Assembly: GCA_902175065.1 (NCBI GenBank)
Contig: CABIIJ010000028.1
Location: 1-64,000 of the forward strand
Length of the DNA: 64,000 nt
Source of the DNA: an uncultured Comamonas sp.
Lineage (GTDB): Bacteria; Pseudomonadota; Gammaproteobacteria; Burkholderiales; Burkholderiaceae_C
Reading direction: 5' to 3'
Below, one piece after another: positions 20,001 through 28,705 of the stretch (the first letter of the stretch is position 1; each line of letters begins with the position of its first letter). The notes below the pieces were generated by a model that saw only the letters and a list, made by a program, of their open reading frames with translations, did no database searches and was not told where the DNA came from. The position numbers and the translations under genes are program-made.

Positions 20001-20913
20001 GGACATGGACGAGACCGGCGCCTCGGCCCGGTGGCACCGGGCGATCTCGCCGCACCTGTCCCTGGACATCGGCTTTGCCAGCGTGCGGCGCATGAACATC
20101 TCCAGCAGTTTTGCCGCAGCCCTCCCGGAAGAAAAAATCTTTTCCCTGCTGGCCCGCTGGCAGCACCCCGACGGACTGACGCAACTGAGTGCAGCCCGGC
20201 GCCAGGGCTACGCCGATACCACCCCGGTGCTGCTTACCCACGACCGGCGCATCGACAACCGCCTGCGCTGGTACGCCGAACTGGGCCGGCAACTGTCCAC
20301 GACCGAAAGCCTGCCGCTGCGCCTGGTGGGGATGAAGGACCTGGCCAGCCTGAGCCTGCGCTACCAGGCCAGCCGCCTCGACCGCCTGGCCCTGACCCAC
20401 GCGCAGGAGCGCTACTTCCTGCAAACGGGCGCCCAGGTCGGCAGCGGCCGCCACACCACGCTGGAATACACCCACACCTACCGCCAGGACGCCCCCACGG
20501 TGGACCTGGGCGCGTTCTGGTCGACCCACAGCTACCGGCGCCGCGACCCGGCCACGCTGGGCCGCCAGGGGCTGCTGGCAGCCCAGCGCATCCTGCCTCC
20601 CGGGGCCAGCGCCGCAGCCGACCCGGGGTTCTACCTGCCGGAGAATTTCCAGTTCTACGGCCTGCAGGCGGCATTCAACATGCGCTTCGAAGAGGACTAC
20701 ACCCGGGCCGTGCGCCCGTATGCCATGGTCAGCGCCACCCGGCACAGCCGGCTGGGCGCCGGCTATGGCCTGCGCCTGGGGCTGGCCGGCAACGTGCTGG
20801 GCCCCGACCACCTGAGCCTGAGCTGGGGCATGGACAAGTCCGGGGCCGATTCCGCCAGCAGCGCCAACGGGCTGACGCGCAACCTGTCCTTGTCCTACCG
20901 CCTGCATTTTTAA
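17002..20913 (+). CDS. pelB: PelB: TPR scaffold and outer-membrane porin for Pel export
   Basis: A protein of about 1303 residues: an N-terminal inner-membrane helix (LVLAMTALVCLALWLIYP), a very long helical TPR region, and a C-terminal beta barrel (from about residue 1000) ending in the aromatic LSYRLHF expected of outer-membrane proteins. In the Pel system the TPRs bind PelA and guide the polymer to the barrel. The start MLPPGSTSSAQ at 17002 overlaps pelA by 41 nt. Residues 299-325 are encoded by an AT-rich 81-bp palindromic repeat inserted in frame, out of keeping with the surrounding GC-rich codons. Confidence 0.93.
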   Translation: MLPPGSTSSAQATERPVLAPDWLVLAMTALVCLALWLIYPRQDLEKRLAGLAESELTNAYLSNLLHSDPDNPHLRLLLAQRQIAHGEVTHARRTLAPALASSDPELHRQALWAQWELALYEYNHLPAASADRRLAQSQAIRQQIQELAQIPWPPAQTLRLATWASQFQENTLALALFTTLIPDDPQAAVQFYRTAAQEALARGDYHGSARLYLQASTASPSAREAKALYIDAVRTLQSGNQMAAALALAEAEAGPWASDPEVLTLLVNLARAAGQPDVAEKYVRQLLRQSLSGQWKKQEHLALSNQGFHEKTYVKYLISSAQQAPETMSSTVYDDGARWLRPRGLPMADQAAPPALPPFDEKTYLLGYQVFLENGKLQDAWLLASAAVQHRPDAMDWRERLAQTSEWTGHQPQALQHWLVLARRTGSDAAWQAVLRLAPGLFDDAALAEALGHALQARPGDRALLHAFVATQERAGEPQAAIAFLQRHTPTADTLELLAQLAERAGQPALALATWQRLLADPGQLNAQRAMQAALLALRQGQPDQGLAWLEAAHALPPPQESEAAATLWRVTGAVAESRDHQALAVDAYRQLTATPEAELTDFDGLIRLLLAPQPLQAAEAAWQAWERFHEPRHLLQAWTVWSNRNQWPLMTRSLAQLQAQPQHWPALQQSPEFLRLLGAYHQNFGRLELARKYYEAGFALAPDSDAMRQALLWLFIDSNDAVALQRLLTQYESRWSQSEAMHDSLAAAYQALSQPQVALQRYLTPQASAHENDFLWLMNYADALGENQQSDQAWRLRRALLARQWHQARQGSTGQRLSRAQASAQWLTQEGVDTVQRIARARLNLTQQPGDPALEVLRELLRLDRDAQGNYSNAAAETAIGWLQDAAEYGAERRFLHHQYARSQGLRSHRPLWADITLALAEEDRAATGQLLETFDQRLPRYDRVNAAAAIGDLRRAQSAAFETQDRQTDDDPLHLQLTDNLLAFSDHVAVRGSTEQLGDMDETGASARWHRAISPHLSLDIGFASVRRMNISSSFAAALPEEKIFSLLARWQHPDGLTQLSAARRQGYADTTPVLLTHDRRIDNRLRWYAELGRQLSTTESLPLRLVGMKDLASLSLRYQASRLDRLALTHAQERYFLQTGAQVGSGRHTTLEYTHTYRQDAPTVDLGAFWSTHSYRRRDPATLGRQGLLAAQRILPPGASAAADPGFYLPENFQFYGLQAAFNMRFEEDYTRAVRPYAMVSATRHSRLGAGYGLRLGLAGNVLGPDHLSLSWGMDKSGADSASSANGLTRNLSLSYRLHF
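17895..17975. repeat. Palindromic dispersed element inside pelB, 81 bp, in frame
   Basis: The arms GGAGCATCTGGCGCT (17895-17909) and AGCGCAACAAGCTCC (17961-17975) are an imperfect inverted pair. Inner pairing AAGGTTTTCA with TGAAATACCTT and the AGGTTTT/AAAACCT hairpin complete the fold. It resembles the intergenic copies (for example 52870-52947) in length, arms and AT-rich core. Its length is a multiple of three and it adds 27 codons to pelB. Confidence 0.7.
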
Positions 20914-20937
20914 TCTTCACTTCCAGAAAGCTTCACC

Positions 20938-21489
20938 ATGCTGTACTGCTCTTCCTTGCTGCGCCGTCTCGGCCTGCCCCTGGCTACTGCGGCGGCCTTG
21001 CTGCTCTCGGCCTGTTCCACCCTGGACAGGGGCGCCGCCCCGCCGCTGCAAGCCCAGTCGAGCTGGGTGGTGCTGCCCTTTGCCAACCACACCGAAACGC
21101 CCCTGGCCGGTAACCGCGCCGAGGCCATCGCCGCCGCCGTGCTGCACGCCCAGGGGATCGGCAGCGTGCGCCGCGCCCCGGATGCCGCCGTGCAGGAAGC
21201 CCTGTTCAGCGCTGCCGACAACAGCCGCCAGGAGGACGCCCTGGCCTGGGCCAGGGACAACCGCATCCGCTACGCGCTGGCAGGGGCCGTCGAGGAATGG
21301 CGCTACAAGGTCGGCGTGGACGGCGAACCGGCAGCGGGCGTGACCCTGCAGATCATCGATGTGCAGACGGGCGAACTGCTGTGGAGCGGCACGGGCGGCA
21401 AGAGCGGCTGGAGCCGCGAGGCCCTGTCCGCCGTCGCCCAGCAACTCATCCGCAAGCTGCTGCGTACCGGCCTGGCCCAGGCCCGGTAA
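20938..21489 (+). CDS. pelC: PelC outer-membrane lipoprotein
   Basis: A 183-residue lipoprotein with signal peptide and lipobox (ALLLSACS, lipidated Cys about residue 23). The mature part has the TolB-like fold seen in PelC (WVVLPFANHTETPLAGNRAE, GAVEEWRYKVGVDGEP, LQIIDVQTGELLWSGTGG). PelC forms a ring on the inner leaflet of the outer membrane that funnels Pel into PelB. It starts 24 nt after pelB. Confidence 0.93.
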   Translation: MLYCSSLLRRLGLPLATAAALLLSACSTLDRGAAPPLQAQSSWVVLPFANHTETPLAGNRAEAIAAAVLHAQGIGSVRRAPDAAVQEALFSAADNSRQEDALAWARDNRIRYALAGAVEEWRYKVGVDGEPAAGVTLQIIDVQTGELLWSGTGGKSGWSREALSAVAQQLIRKLLRTGLAQAR

Positions 21490-21501
21490 AACCTCCGCGC
21501 C

Positions 21502-22887
21502 ATGACAAGTCCCGAAACGGCGACCGCACGCCGTGAAATCCACCACCGCCAGGACGCTGCCGCGCCCCGGGGGCTGCACATCCCGGCCAACCTGCTGGGC
21601 AAACTGGCGCCCTACCACCCGCACCCGGCCATCGTGCTGCTGGAGACGCTGCTCCTGCCCGCTGCGGCCCTGGCCCTGGGCCTGCTCTGGGCGCCGCAAG
21701 ACCCCCTGCAGACCCAGGGGGCCGGTTTTCCCTGGCCCTGGCTGGCGCCCGTCATCCTGGCCCTGCGCTACGGCCCGCTGCCGGGCCTGGGCGCCGCGCT
21801 GGTGCTGCTGGCCGGTTGGCTGGCGCTGAACAGCGGGCACTACGACCAGTTCCCGAAAATGTATTTCCTCGGCGGCCTGGTGCTGGTCATGCTGGTGGGG
21901 GAATTTGCCAGCCTGTGGCACACCCGCACCCGGCGGGCCGAAACCCTGCAGGCCTACCTGGACCAGCGGCTGGAGCACCTGGTGCGCCAGCACTACCTGC
22001 TGCGCCTGTCGCACGACCGGCTGGAGCAGGAGCTGATCGGCCGCCCCATGTCGATGCGCGATGCCCTGCTGGCCCTGCGCGATGCCGGGCAGGGCAGCAA
22101 TCCGCACGCCCCCGACGTGCTCCTGCGCCTGCTGGCCCAATACTGCCAGCTGGAGGCGGCGGCCCTGTACCCGCTCACCGACGACAAGCCGGGCACGGCG
22201 CCCCTGGCCAGCCTGGGCGGCGTCAGCGCCCTGGATGCCGCCGATCCCCTGGTCGTCCAGGCCCTGGGTTGCCACAAGCTCTGCCACGTCAGCCAGGCGC
22301 TGGCCAGCCAGCAGACATCCCGCTACCTGGTGGCCGCGCCCCTGCGGGACCTGGCCGGTTCCCTGTACGGCCTGCTGGTGGTCGAGGACATGCCCTTCTT
22401 CGCCCTGCAGGAGGAGAACCTGCAGACCCTGAACCTGCTGCTGGGCTACTACACCGACGGCCTGTCCATGCACGCCCTGGCCGCGCCGATCGTGGCGCAG
22501 TTCCCCGACTGCCCGCCGACCTTCGCCTTCGAGCTGCAACGGCTTGGCCACATCCACCGCCAGACCCAGGTGCCCAGCATCGTGGTGGTGTTGGAGTGCC
22601 TGGAGCGGGCCATCGCGCTCGACCTGCCCCAGCAGATTCAGCGCCTGAAGCGGGAAATGGACGAGATCTGGTGCCTTGAAGCGCCGCAGCGCACGACCCT
22701 GGCCGTGCTGATGCCGCTGGGCGACGCGGCCACGGCCGAAGGCTACATCGCCCGCCTGCAGGGCTGGGCCGCACAGCAAGGCCATGCCTCGCTGGCCGAT
22801 GCCGGCGTTTTTCCCCACGTCATCGCGCTCAGCAGCAGCGCCCCTGAAACCACCGTGGCCCGCATCCACGGCATTGCCCATGCTTAA
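21502..22887 (+). CDS. pelD: PelD: inner-membrane c-di-GMP receptor of the Pel system
   Basis: PelD activates Pel synthesis on binding cyclic di-GMP. The 461-residue protein has membrane helices in the first 140 residues, a short coiled coil, a GAF domain and a degenerate GGDEF domain with no catalytic signature. An RxxD sequence, REMD at residues 384-387, is a good candidate for the I-site that binds c-di-GMP. The start is 12 nt after pelC and the end overlaps pelE by 8 nt, so synthesis should be coupled. Confidence 0.93.
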   Translation: MTSPETATARREIHHRQDAAAPRGLHIPANLLGKLAPYHPHPAIVLLETLLLPAAALALGLLWAPQDPLQTQGAGFPWPWLAPVILALRYGPLPGLGAALVLLAGWLALNSGHYDQFPKMYFLGGLVLVMLVGEFASLWHTRTRRAETLQAYLDQRLEHLVRQHYLLRLSHDRLEQELIGRPMSMRDALLALRDAGQGSNPHAPDVLLRLLAQYCQLEAAALYPLTDDKPGTAPLASLGGVSALDAADPLVVQALGCHKLCHVSQALASQQTSRYLVAAPLRDLAGSLYGLLVVEDMPFFALQEENLQTLNLLLGYYTDGLSMHALAAPIVAQFPDCPPTFAFELQRLGHIHRQTQVPSIVVVLECLERAIALDLPQQIQRLKREMDEIWCLEAPQRTTLAVLMPLGDAATAEGYIARLQGWAAQQGHASLADAGVFPHVIALSSSAPETTVARIHGIAHA

Positions 22888-23881
22888 CCTGAAACTCGGC
22901 CTGGCCGCACTGGGGATGGAAGCCAGCGCCTGGACGACCGTGGCCCTGCTGTACGAACGCTCGGACGCAGCCCTGGCCGGGTATCTGCTGCTGCACGCCC
23001 TGGCCTGCGTCTTGCTGTCGCTGACGCTGCTGCCCCTGTTGCGCCAGCGCCAGGGGCGCCCGGGCTGGACGTTGCTCCTGATCATGGCGTGCAGCTACGC
23101 CATTCCGGTAGCAGGCTTCGTCGGGGTCGTGGCGGCCTTTGTCTTCCTGACGCTGTACCGCAAGCCCCGCCGCCGCGACGATTTCGAGATGCTGGAGTCC
23201 CCCGAGTTCGACCAGCACGAAAAGCGGCGCAACAGCTTTCGGCACATCGGCATGCGCTCTTTCCTGACCAATACCAGGGCGCCCCTGCACGCCCGGATGC
23301 GGGCCATGTCCGCGCTGCAATACGTCGGCGGGCGCACGGCCACCCCGCTGCTGCGCACGGCGATGGGCGATGCCAGCGAAGACCTGCGCCTGCTGGCCTA
23401 CGGCATGCTGGACAACCTGGAAAAGCGCATCAACCACGCCATCGACCAAGAGCTGCAGACCTGGCACGGCGCCCAGGCGGCCAGCGACGAAGTGCAGAGC
23501 ATGGACAGCGCCCGCCAACTGGCCGACCTGTATTGGGAGCTGGTCTACCAGGCACTGGTGCAGGGCGACTTGCGCGACCATGCCTGCGCCCAGGCGCTGC
23601 ATTACTGCGAATACGTCCTGGCCCGGCAACCCGACAACGCCGCCCTGGTGCTGCGCAAGGGGCGCCTGCTGCATGCCCAGGGCCGGGGGGCGCAGGCCCA
23701 GGCCGCCTACGCCCACGCCCGCACCCTGGGGCTGCCGGCCACGCGCGTGCTGCCCTACGAGGCCGAGCTGTGCTTCGAACAGCGCGATTTCCTGCGCACC
23801 CAGGCGCTCATGCGGGCATTGGACCAATGGGGCGCACTGCCGCGCCTGCGCCCGGTCATCAATTACTGGAAGGGCCAATGA
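22880..23881 (+). CDS. pelE: PelE: inner-membrane protein with TPR-like region
   Basis: A 333-residue protein with two to three N-terminal membrane helices (to about residue 95) followed by a cytoplasmic helical region with TPR-like repeats (YCEYVLARQPDNAALVLRKG, LLHAQGRGAQAQAAYAHART). PelE belongs to the PelDEFG synthase complex. The start MLNLKLGLAALGME at 22880 overlaps pelD; a longer reading frame upstream runs antiphase inside pelD and is rejected. Its stop overlaps the pelF start in ATGA. Confidence 0.92.
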   Translation: MLNLKLGLAALGMEASAWTTVALLYERSDAALAGYLLLHALACVLLSLTLLPLLRQRQGRPGWTLLLIMACSYAIPVAGFVGVVAAFVFLTLYRKPRRRDDFEMLESPEFDQHEKRRNSFRHIGMRSFLTNTRAPLHARMRAMSALQYVGGRTATPLLRTAMGDASEDLRLLAYGMLDNLEKRINHAIDQELQTWHGAQAASDEVQSMDSARQLADLYWELVYQALVQGDLRDHACAQALHYCEYVLARQPDNAALVLRKGRLLHAQGRGAQAQAAYAHARTLGLPATRVLPYEAELCFEQRDFLRTQALMRALDQWGALPRLRPVINYWKGQ

Positions 23882-25425
23882 TGCCGTCCCCCCAAGCCGG
23901 CGATGCCGACATCGCCCTGTTGCTGGAAGGCACCTTTCCCTACGTGAGCGGGGGCGTCTCCAGCTGGATCAACCAGATCATCCGCGCCTACCCGCAGTAC
24001 CGCTTTGCCATCGTCTTCCTGGGCAGCAAGCGCCAGGACTACGGCACCTTCCGCTATCCCCTGCCCGACAACGTGGTGCATTTCGAGGAGCACTTCCTGT
24101 ACGAGGACGTGCAGCGCGGCACGCAGTTGCAGCCCATGGAACGCCCGGGCGATCCGCAGGGCACGGCCCTGGTCCGGGATTTCCTGGCCGCACTGGCCGC
24201 CGGCGGCCCCCATGCGCCCCAGGCGATGGCGGCGTTCGAGGCCGTGGCGGCCCAGCTGCTGCCCGGCGGGGCGATTGCCCTGGAGGACTTCCTCTACAGC
24301 CGCCAGTCCTGGAACCTCCTGTGCCAGATCTACCGCGACCACTGCGCCGACCCCTCGTTCGTGGATTTTTTCTGGACGGTGCGCATCATGCTGCAGCCCC
24401 TGTGGACCCTGGCCCGGGTGGCCCAGGCGCTGCTCCCGGTGCGGGCGGTGCATTGCGCCTCGACCGGGTACGCGGGCTTTCTGGGCGGCCTGCTGGCGCA
24501 GACCCGCAGCATTCCCCTGGTGCTGTCCGAGCACGGGATCTACACCAAGGAACGCAAGATCGACCTGTTCAAAAGCGAATGGATCCACGACAACCGCAAC
24601 ATCTTCCAGCGCGACCCGGCGGAGCTGTCGTACTTCCGCCAGTTGTGGATTGCCTTCTTCGAGTGGCTGGGCCGCTACTGCTACCACCGGGCCGACCCCA
24701 TCATTGCGCTGTACGAGGCCAACCGCCTGCGCCAGGTCCAGGACGGCGCCGACGCGGCACGCACCATGAACATCCCCAACGGCATCGCCCTGGCCCGCTT
24801 TGCGCCGCTGCGCAGCCGACGCCCGGCCAGCCCGCCGCCCGTGCTGTGCCTGATTGGCCGGGTGGTGCCGATCAAGGACATCAAGACCTTCATCCGTGCC
24901 ATGCGCCGGGTCGCCAACCAGAACCCCCAGGCCCAGGGCTGGATCGCCGGGCCGGAAGATGAAGACCCGGCCTACGCCCAGGAATGCCGCAACCTGGTGC
25001 GCAGCCTGGGCCTGGAGGAGCAGGTGCGCTTTCTGGGCTTTCAGAAGGTCGAGGATCTGATGCCGCAGATCGGCCTGGTCGTGCTCTCCTCGATCAGCGA
25101 AGCCCTGCCCCTGGTACTGCTGGAGGGCTACGCCGCCGGGGTGCCGGCGGTGAGCACCGATGTCGGCTCGTGCCGCCAGTTGGTGTACGGGCTGGATGCC
25201 GAAGACCAGGCCCTGGGTGCCTCCGGCGCCGTGGTGCCGATCGCCCAGCCGCAGCAACTGGCCGATGCCGCCCTGGCCCTGCTGGGCGACCCTGCCGCCT
25301 GGCAGGCCGCCAGCGCCGCCGCCGTGGCGCGGGTGGAGCGTTATTACACCGACACCCTGATGTTCGACCGCTACCGCCAGGTGTACGAAGGGGCGCTGGC
25401 GCCCACTGCGAAAGCGAAAGGATAA
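23878..25425 (+). CDS. pelF: PelF: Pel glycosyltransferase (GT4)
   Basis: PelF is the soluble glycosyltransferase that builds Pel from nucleotide sugars. The protein of about 515 residues has two Rossmann domains: an N-terminal ALLLEGTFPYVSGGVSSWIN motif typical of PelF, and a GT4 C-terminal domain with LIGRVVPIKDIKTFIRA and the E-x7-E pair Glu408/Glu416 (SEALPLVLLEGYAAGVPAV). Two adjacent ATGs (23878 and 23881) are possible; the first overlaps the pelE stop. Confidence 0.95.
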   Translation: MMPSPQAGDADIALLLEGTFPYVSGGVSSWINQIIRAYPQYRFAIVFLGSKRQDYGTFRYPLPDNVVHFEEHFLYEDVQRGTQLQPMERPGDPQGTALVRDFLAALAAGGPHAPQAMAAFEAVAAQLLPGGAIALEDFLYSRQSWNLLCQIYRDHCADPSFVDFFWTVRIMLQPLWTLARVAQALLPVRAVHCASTGYAGFLGGLLAQTRSIPLVLSEHGIYTKERKIDLFKSEWIHDNRNIFQRDPAELSYFRQLWIAFFEWLGRYCYHRADPIIALYEANRLRQVQDGADAARTMNIPNGIALARFAPLRSRRPASPPPVLCLIGRVVPIKDIKTFIRAMRRVANQNPQAQGWIAGPEDEDPAYAQECRNLVRSLGLEEQVRFLGFQKVEDLMPQIGLVVLSSISEALPLVLLEGYAAGVPAVSTDVGSCRQLVYGLDAEDQALGASGAVVPIAQPQQLADAALALLGDPAAWQAASAAAVARVERYYTDTLMFDRYRQVYEGALAPTAKAKG

Positions 25426-25429
25426 GACC

Positions 25430-26803
25430 ATGGCCGGGATCGGTTTCGAGCTGCGCCACATGCTGCGCAAGAACACCCTGCTGGGGCTGCTGCAGGCGTA
25501 CACCTACGCCAGCGTGATCGGCTCGGGGCCATGGGTGCTGTCCATCGTCGGCATCCTGCTGATCGGCATTTTCAGCGCCAGCGTGGTCGTGCCGGCCACC
25601 CTGGTCACGCAGTTCCAGACCTCGGTGACCTACCTGGTGGCATGCAGCCTGATCTATACCGGGCTGGCGCAGCTGGCGTTCACCCGCTTCGTCTCCGACC
25701 GGATGTTCGAGCGGCGCAAGCACGCCATCCTGCCCAATCTGCACGGCCTGATGGCGCTGGTGCTGCTGGGCGCGGGCGGCCTGGGCACGCTGGCGCTGTT
25801 TTTCGTCCTGCCCGGCGAGGGGGTGCTGTACCGCCTGCTCATGCTGGCCGGGTTCATCCTGCTGTCCGGGGTGTGGATCCTGACCGTGCTGCTCTCGGGC
25901 ATGAAGCGCTATAAGGCCATCGTGGCGCTGTTTGCCCTGTCCTACGGGCTGATCGTGGTCAGCGCCCTGCTGCTGCGCCGCTGGGGGCTGGAGGGGCTGC
26001 TGGCCGGCTTCGTGCTGGGCCACTACGTGCTGCTGGCCGGCATGTGGCTGCTCATCGTGCGCGAGTTCCACCCGGCGCGGCGCATGATGGCCTTCGACTT
26101 CCTGCAGGCGGGCAAGCTCTACCCCGCGCTGGTGGCGGTGGGCTTTCTGTGGAACCTGGGCATCTGGGCGGACAAGTTCATGTTCTGGTTCTTCACGCCC
26201 ACTTCGCAGCCCATCATCGGCCATCTGCGGGCCTCGCTGATCTACGACCTGCCGGTGTTCCTCTCCTACCTGTCGATCATCCCCGGCATGGCGGTGTTCC
26301 TGGTGCGCATCGAGACGGATTTCGTCGAGTACTACGACAAGTTCTACGACGCGGTGCGCGATGGCGGTTCGCTGGAATTCATCGAGGCCATGCGCAACGA
26401 AATGGTCCACGCCATCCGCCACGGCCTGAGCGAGATCGCCAAGATCCAGACCCTGGCGGTACTCATCACCTTTGTCGGCGGGCCGGCCATCCTGGACTTC
26501 ATCGGCATCTCGCGCCTGTACCTGCCGCTGCTGCAGGTGCAGGTGATCGGCGCCGGCCTGCAGGTAGGGCTGATGGCGGTGCTGAACGTGTTTTTCTACC
26601 TCGACCAGCGCCGCATCGTGCTGTGGCTGTGCGTGCAGTTCGTGCTGCTGAACGTGGTGCTGACCGGCCTGAGCCTGTGGTTTGGCGCGGCCCTGTACGG
26701 CTACGGCTTTGCGCTGGCCACGCTGCTGACCCTGGCCACGGGCCTGTTGCTGCTCTCGCGCAAGCTCGACCGGCTGGAGTACCAGACCTTCATGCTGCAA
26801 TAA
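25430..26803 (+). CDS. pelG: PelG: Wzx/MATE-like membrane transporter of the Pel system
   Basis: A 457-residue polytopic membrane protein of about twelve helices (MAGIGFELRHMLRKNTLLGL at the start is characteristic of PelG). It is thought to carry the growing Pel chain across the inner membrane with PelD, PelE and PelF. It starts 4 nt after pelF and ends the operon. A strong hairpin follows the stop codon. Confidence 0.95.
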   Translation: MAGIGFELRHMLRKNTLLGLLQAYTYASVIGSGPWVLSIVGILLIGIFSASVVVPATLVTQFQTSVTYLVACSLIYTGLAQLAFTRFVSDRMFERRKHAILPNLHGLMALVLLGAGGLGTLALFFVLPGEGVLYRLLMLAGFILLSGVWILTVLLSGMKRYKAIVALFALSYGLIVVSALLLRRWGLEGLLAGFVLGHYVLLAGMWLLIVREFHPARRMMAFDFLQAGKLYPALVAVGFLWNLGIWADKFMFWFFTPTSQPIIGHLRASLIYDLPVFLSYLSIIPGMAVFLVRIETDFVEYYDKFYDAVRDGGSLEFIEAMRNEMVHAIRHGLSEIAKIQTLAVLITFVGGPAILDFIGISRLYLPLLQVQVIGAGLQVGLMAVLNVFFYLDQRRIVLWLCVQFVLLNVVLTGLSLWFGAALYGYGFALATLLTLATGLLLLSRKLDRLEYQTFMLQ

Positions 26804-26831
26804 GAAACGGCCAGGATTTCCTGGCCGTTTC
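26804..26831. terminator. Hairpin between convergent pelG and hisA
   Basis: A perfect 12-bp inverted repeat (GAAACGGCCAGG 26804-26815 with CCTGGCCGTTTC 26820-26831) with a 4-nt loop begins directly after the pelG stop. The TTT within the stem replaces a long T tail. It probably stops transcription from both the pel operon and the hisC-B-H-A unit. Confidence 0.7.
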
Positions 26832-26851
26832 CGTGCATCACGGGGAATGCC

Positions 26852-27595
26852 TCACGCCTGTTCGGTCAGCGCGTCCGCCCGTTCCTGGGCGGCAGCGAAG
26901 TCCAGGTCGCCCGAATAAATCGCACGGCCACAGATCACGCCCTCGATGCCCTCGTCCTGCACGGCGCACAGCGCGTCGATGTCGGCCATGCCCGCCAGTC
27001 CGCCCGAGGCGATGATGGGAATGCGCACGGCCTGCGACAGCTTCACGGTGGCGTCGATGTTGATGCCGGAGAGCATCCCGTCGCGGCCGATGTCGGTGTA
27101 GATGATGGACTCCACGCCCCAGTCCTCGAAGCGCTTGGCGGTGGGGATGACCTCCTGGCCGGTGAGCTTGCCCCAGCCGTCGACGGCAATCTTGCCGTCC
27201 TTGGCATCCAGGCCGACGATGATGTGCCCGGCAAAGGCGCTGCACGCATCTTGCAGGAAGCCGGGGTTCTTCACGGCGGCGGTGCCGATGATGATGTAGT
27301 CCATGCCCAGATCGACGTAGCGCTCGATCGTGTCCAGATCGCGGATGCCACCGCCCAGCTGCACGGGGATTTCCCCGTCCACTTCTTTCAGGATGGCCTT
27401 GATGGCGGCAAGGTTCTTCGGCTGGCCGGCGAACGCGCCGTTCAAATCCACCAGGTGCAGGCGCCGCGCCCCGGCATCCAGCCAGCGGCGGGCCATTTCG
27501 GCAGGGTCGCCGAAGATGGTCGATTGGTCCATATCGCCTTGTTTCAGGCGTACGCATTGGCCGTCTTTGAGGTCGATGGCAGGAATGAGCAGCAT
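26852..27595 (-). CDS. hisA: Phosphoribosylformimino-AICAR phosphate isomerase HisA
   Basis: HisA is a TIM-barrel isomerase, step four of histidine synthesis. The 247-residue protein begins [20 protein letters not shown] and shows two phosphate-binding half-barrels ([34 protein letters not shown]) and [14 protein letters not shown] with the catalytic aspartate. A 268-bp repeat element lies between its start and hisH. In the presumed ancestral order hisF would follow, but pelG is there instead. Confidence 0.96.
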   Translation of the reverse strand: MLLIPAIDLKDGQCVRLKQGDMDQSTIFGDPAEMARRWLDAGARRLHLVDLNGAFAGQPKNLAAIKAILKEVDGEIPVQLGGGIRDLDTIERYVDLGMDYIIIGTAAVKNPGFLQDACSAFAGHIIVGLDAKDGKIAVDGWGKLTGQEVIPTAKRFEDWGVESIIYTDIGRDGMLSGINIDATVKLSQAVRIPIIASGGLAGMADIDALCAVQDEGIEGVICGRAIYSGDLDFAAAQERADALTEQA

Positions 27596-27622
27596 GGGTG
27601 ATGAAGGTGCAAAAGTGGCATC

Positions 27623-27890
27623 AGAACCTGTTCACGATCTTTTCATGGTGTCCGCAAGGCAGCAAAAGGCCGCAATCCAGGCGCGTGCCGCAGCTCAGGC
27701 TGGTGGCCTGAGCAAGGTGCGCAACGACGAGTGCGGTTTTTTGCTGCCTTGCCCGAAGGGTTGCCCCGCCAAGACAGCATCTGCTGCGTTGCAAATCCTC
27801 GCCGCCCCACCAGGGCGTCTGCGGTTTGCGCCTTGCATCTGCCGCCTTGGCGGGGCAACGGACATCATGAAAAGATCGTGAACAGGTTCT
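27623..27890. repeat. 268-bp palindromic element, copy 1 (inverted relative to copies 2 and 3)
   Basis: The ends are near-perfect inverted repeats of about 25-30 bp (AGAACCTGTTCACGATCTTT at 27623, mirrored to end AGATCGTGAACAGGTTCT at 27890). Two inner inverted pairs are present: GCAAGGCAGCAAAA with TTTTGCTGCCTTGC, and TTGCCCCGCCAAG with CTTGGCGGGGCAA. The single strand could fold as a cloverleaf. It fills most of the 357-nt gap between hisA and hisH. Open frames inside it are by-products of the repeat and are not considered genes. Confidence 0.9.
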
Positions 27891-27952
27891 CAGAGTGCCG
27901 GGTTGAGGAAGGGTGAAATCTTAGAACGAAAACAGTCGCTTAGGAATCTGCT

Positions 27953-28621
27953 TCAAGGCTGCCAGTGCAGGAAATTCCGGTACAGGCGCAGGCCCTGGGC
28001 GGCGCTTTTTTCCGGATGGAACTGGGTGGCGAACATGGTAGCGTGGGCCACGGCGCTGGTAAACCGGATGCCGTAGTCCGTAGCGGCGGCGCCATCGCTC
28101 TCCTGGGTCGGCTGGGCGTAGAAGCTGTGCACGAAGTAGAAGAAGCTGCCGTCCGCCACCCCGTCCCACAGCGGATGGCGCTGCCCGCCATGCCCGGCCT
28201 GCCAGACCTGGTTCCAGCCCATTTGCGGCACCTTGAAGCGGCTGCCGTCGGCCTGGCGCTGGCCGGCCAGGTCGAAGCGGCGCACCTGGCCGGGGATCAG
28301 GCCCAGGCCGGGGGTGTCGCCCTCCTCGCTGTGCTCCAGCAGCATCTGCATCCCGACGCAGACGCCGAACAGCGGCTTGCTGGCTGCCGCTTCGCGCACG
28401 GCCTCTTCCATGCCGCTGGCCCGCAGCGCGGCCATGCAGTCGCGCATGGCGCCCTGGCCGGGCAGCACGACGCGGCTGGCAGAGCGCACCACGGCGGGGT
28501 CTTGCGTGACCTGCACGCGCACGCTGCTGTCGGCGGCAGCGGTGTGTACCGCCTGGGCCACGGAACGCAGGTTGCCCATGCCGTAATCGACGACGGCGAC
28601 GGTGTTTGTTATTGATTGCAT
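27953..28621 (-). CDS. hisH: Imidazole glycerol phosphate synthase, glutaminase subunit HisH
   Basis: HisH supplies ammonia from glutamine to HisF. The 222-residue class I amidotransferase has [14 protein letters not shown], the oxyanion strand [13 protein letters not shown], the nucleophile elbow [18 protein letters not shown], and the catalytic His-Glu in [13 protein letters not shown]. Its ATG abuts a palindromic dispersed element that forms the whole hisB-hisH gap. Its partner hisF is about 15 kb away here. Confidence 0.95.
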   Translation of the reverse strand: MQSITNTVAVVDYGMGNLRSVAQAVHTAAADSSVRVQVTQDPAVVRSASRVVLPGQGAMRDCMAALRASGMEEAVREAAASKPLFGVCVGMQMLLEHSEEGDTPGLGLIPGQVRRFDLAGQRQADGSRFKVPQMGWNQVWQAGHGGQRHPLWDGVADGSFFYFVHSFYAQPTQESDGAAATDYGIRFTSAVAHATMFATQFHPEKSAAQGLRLYRNFLHWQP

Positions 28622-28697
28622 AGCTGCTTGCGCTTGTTAATACTGGTTTCTAGATTGTTTTCTATCTGAGATTAAATCTATACCAGCGGGAAAAGCT
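28621..28697. repeat. Palindromic dispersed element (78-bp family), copy in the hisB-hisH gap
   Basis: The left arm TAGCTGCTTGCGCTTG and the right arm CCAGCGGGAAAAGCT (28683-28697) are an imperfect inverted pair around AT-rich DNA with an inner TAGATT...AATCTA pairing. It takes up nearly all of the gap between hisB (stop at 28706) and hisH (start at 28621), so any hisH ribosome-binding site must lie in it. No clear purine-rich site is seen. Confidence 0.75.
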
Positions 28698-28705
28698 CTC
28701 TTTTT

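Noticed and set aside
17959..20907. Minus-strand open frame of 982 codons antisense to pelB
   Set aside because: Same GC-bias shadow effect; repetitive Gly/Gln/Val composition and no start signal, while PelB on the plus strand has clear domains.
27643..27858. Open frames inside the 268-bp elements
   Set aside because: They occur on both strands of each copy because of the nested inverted repeats and have no ribosome-binding sites or domain features.
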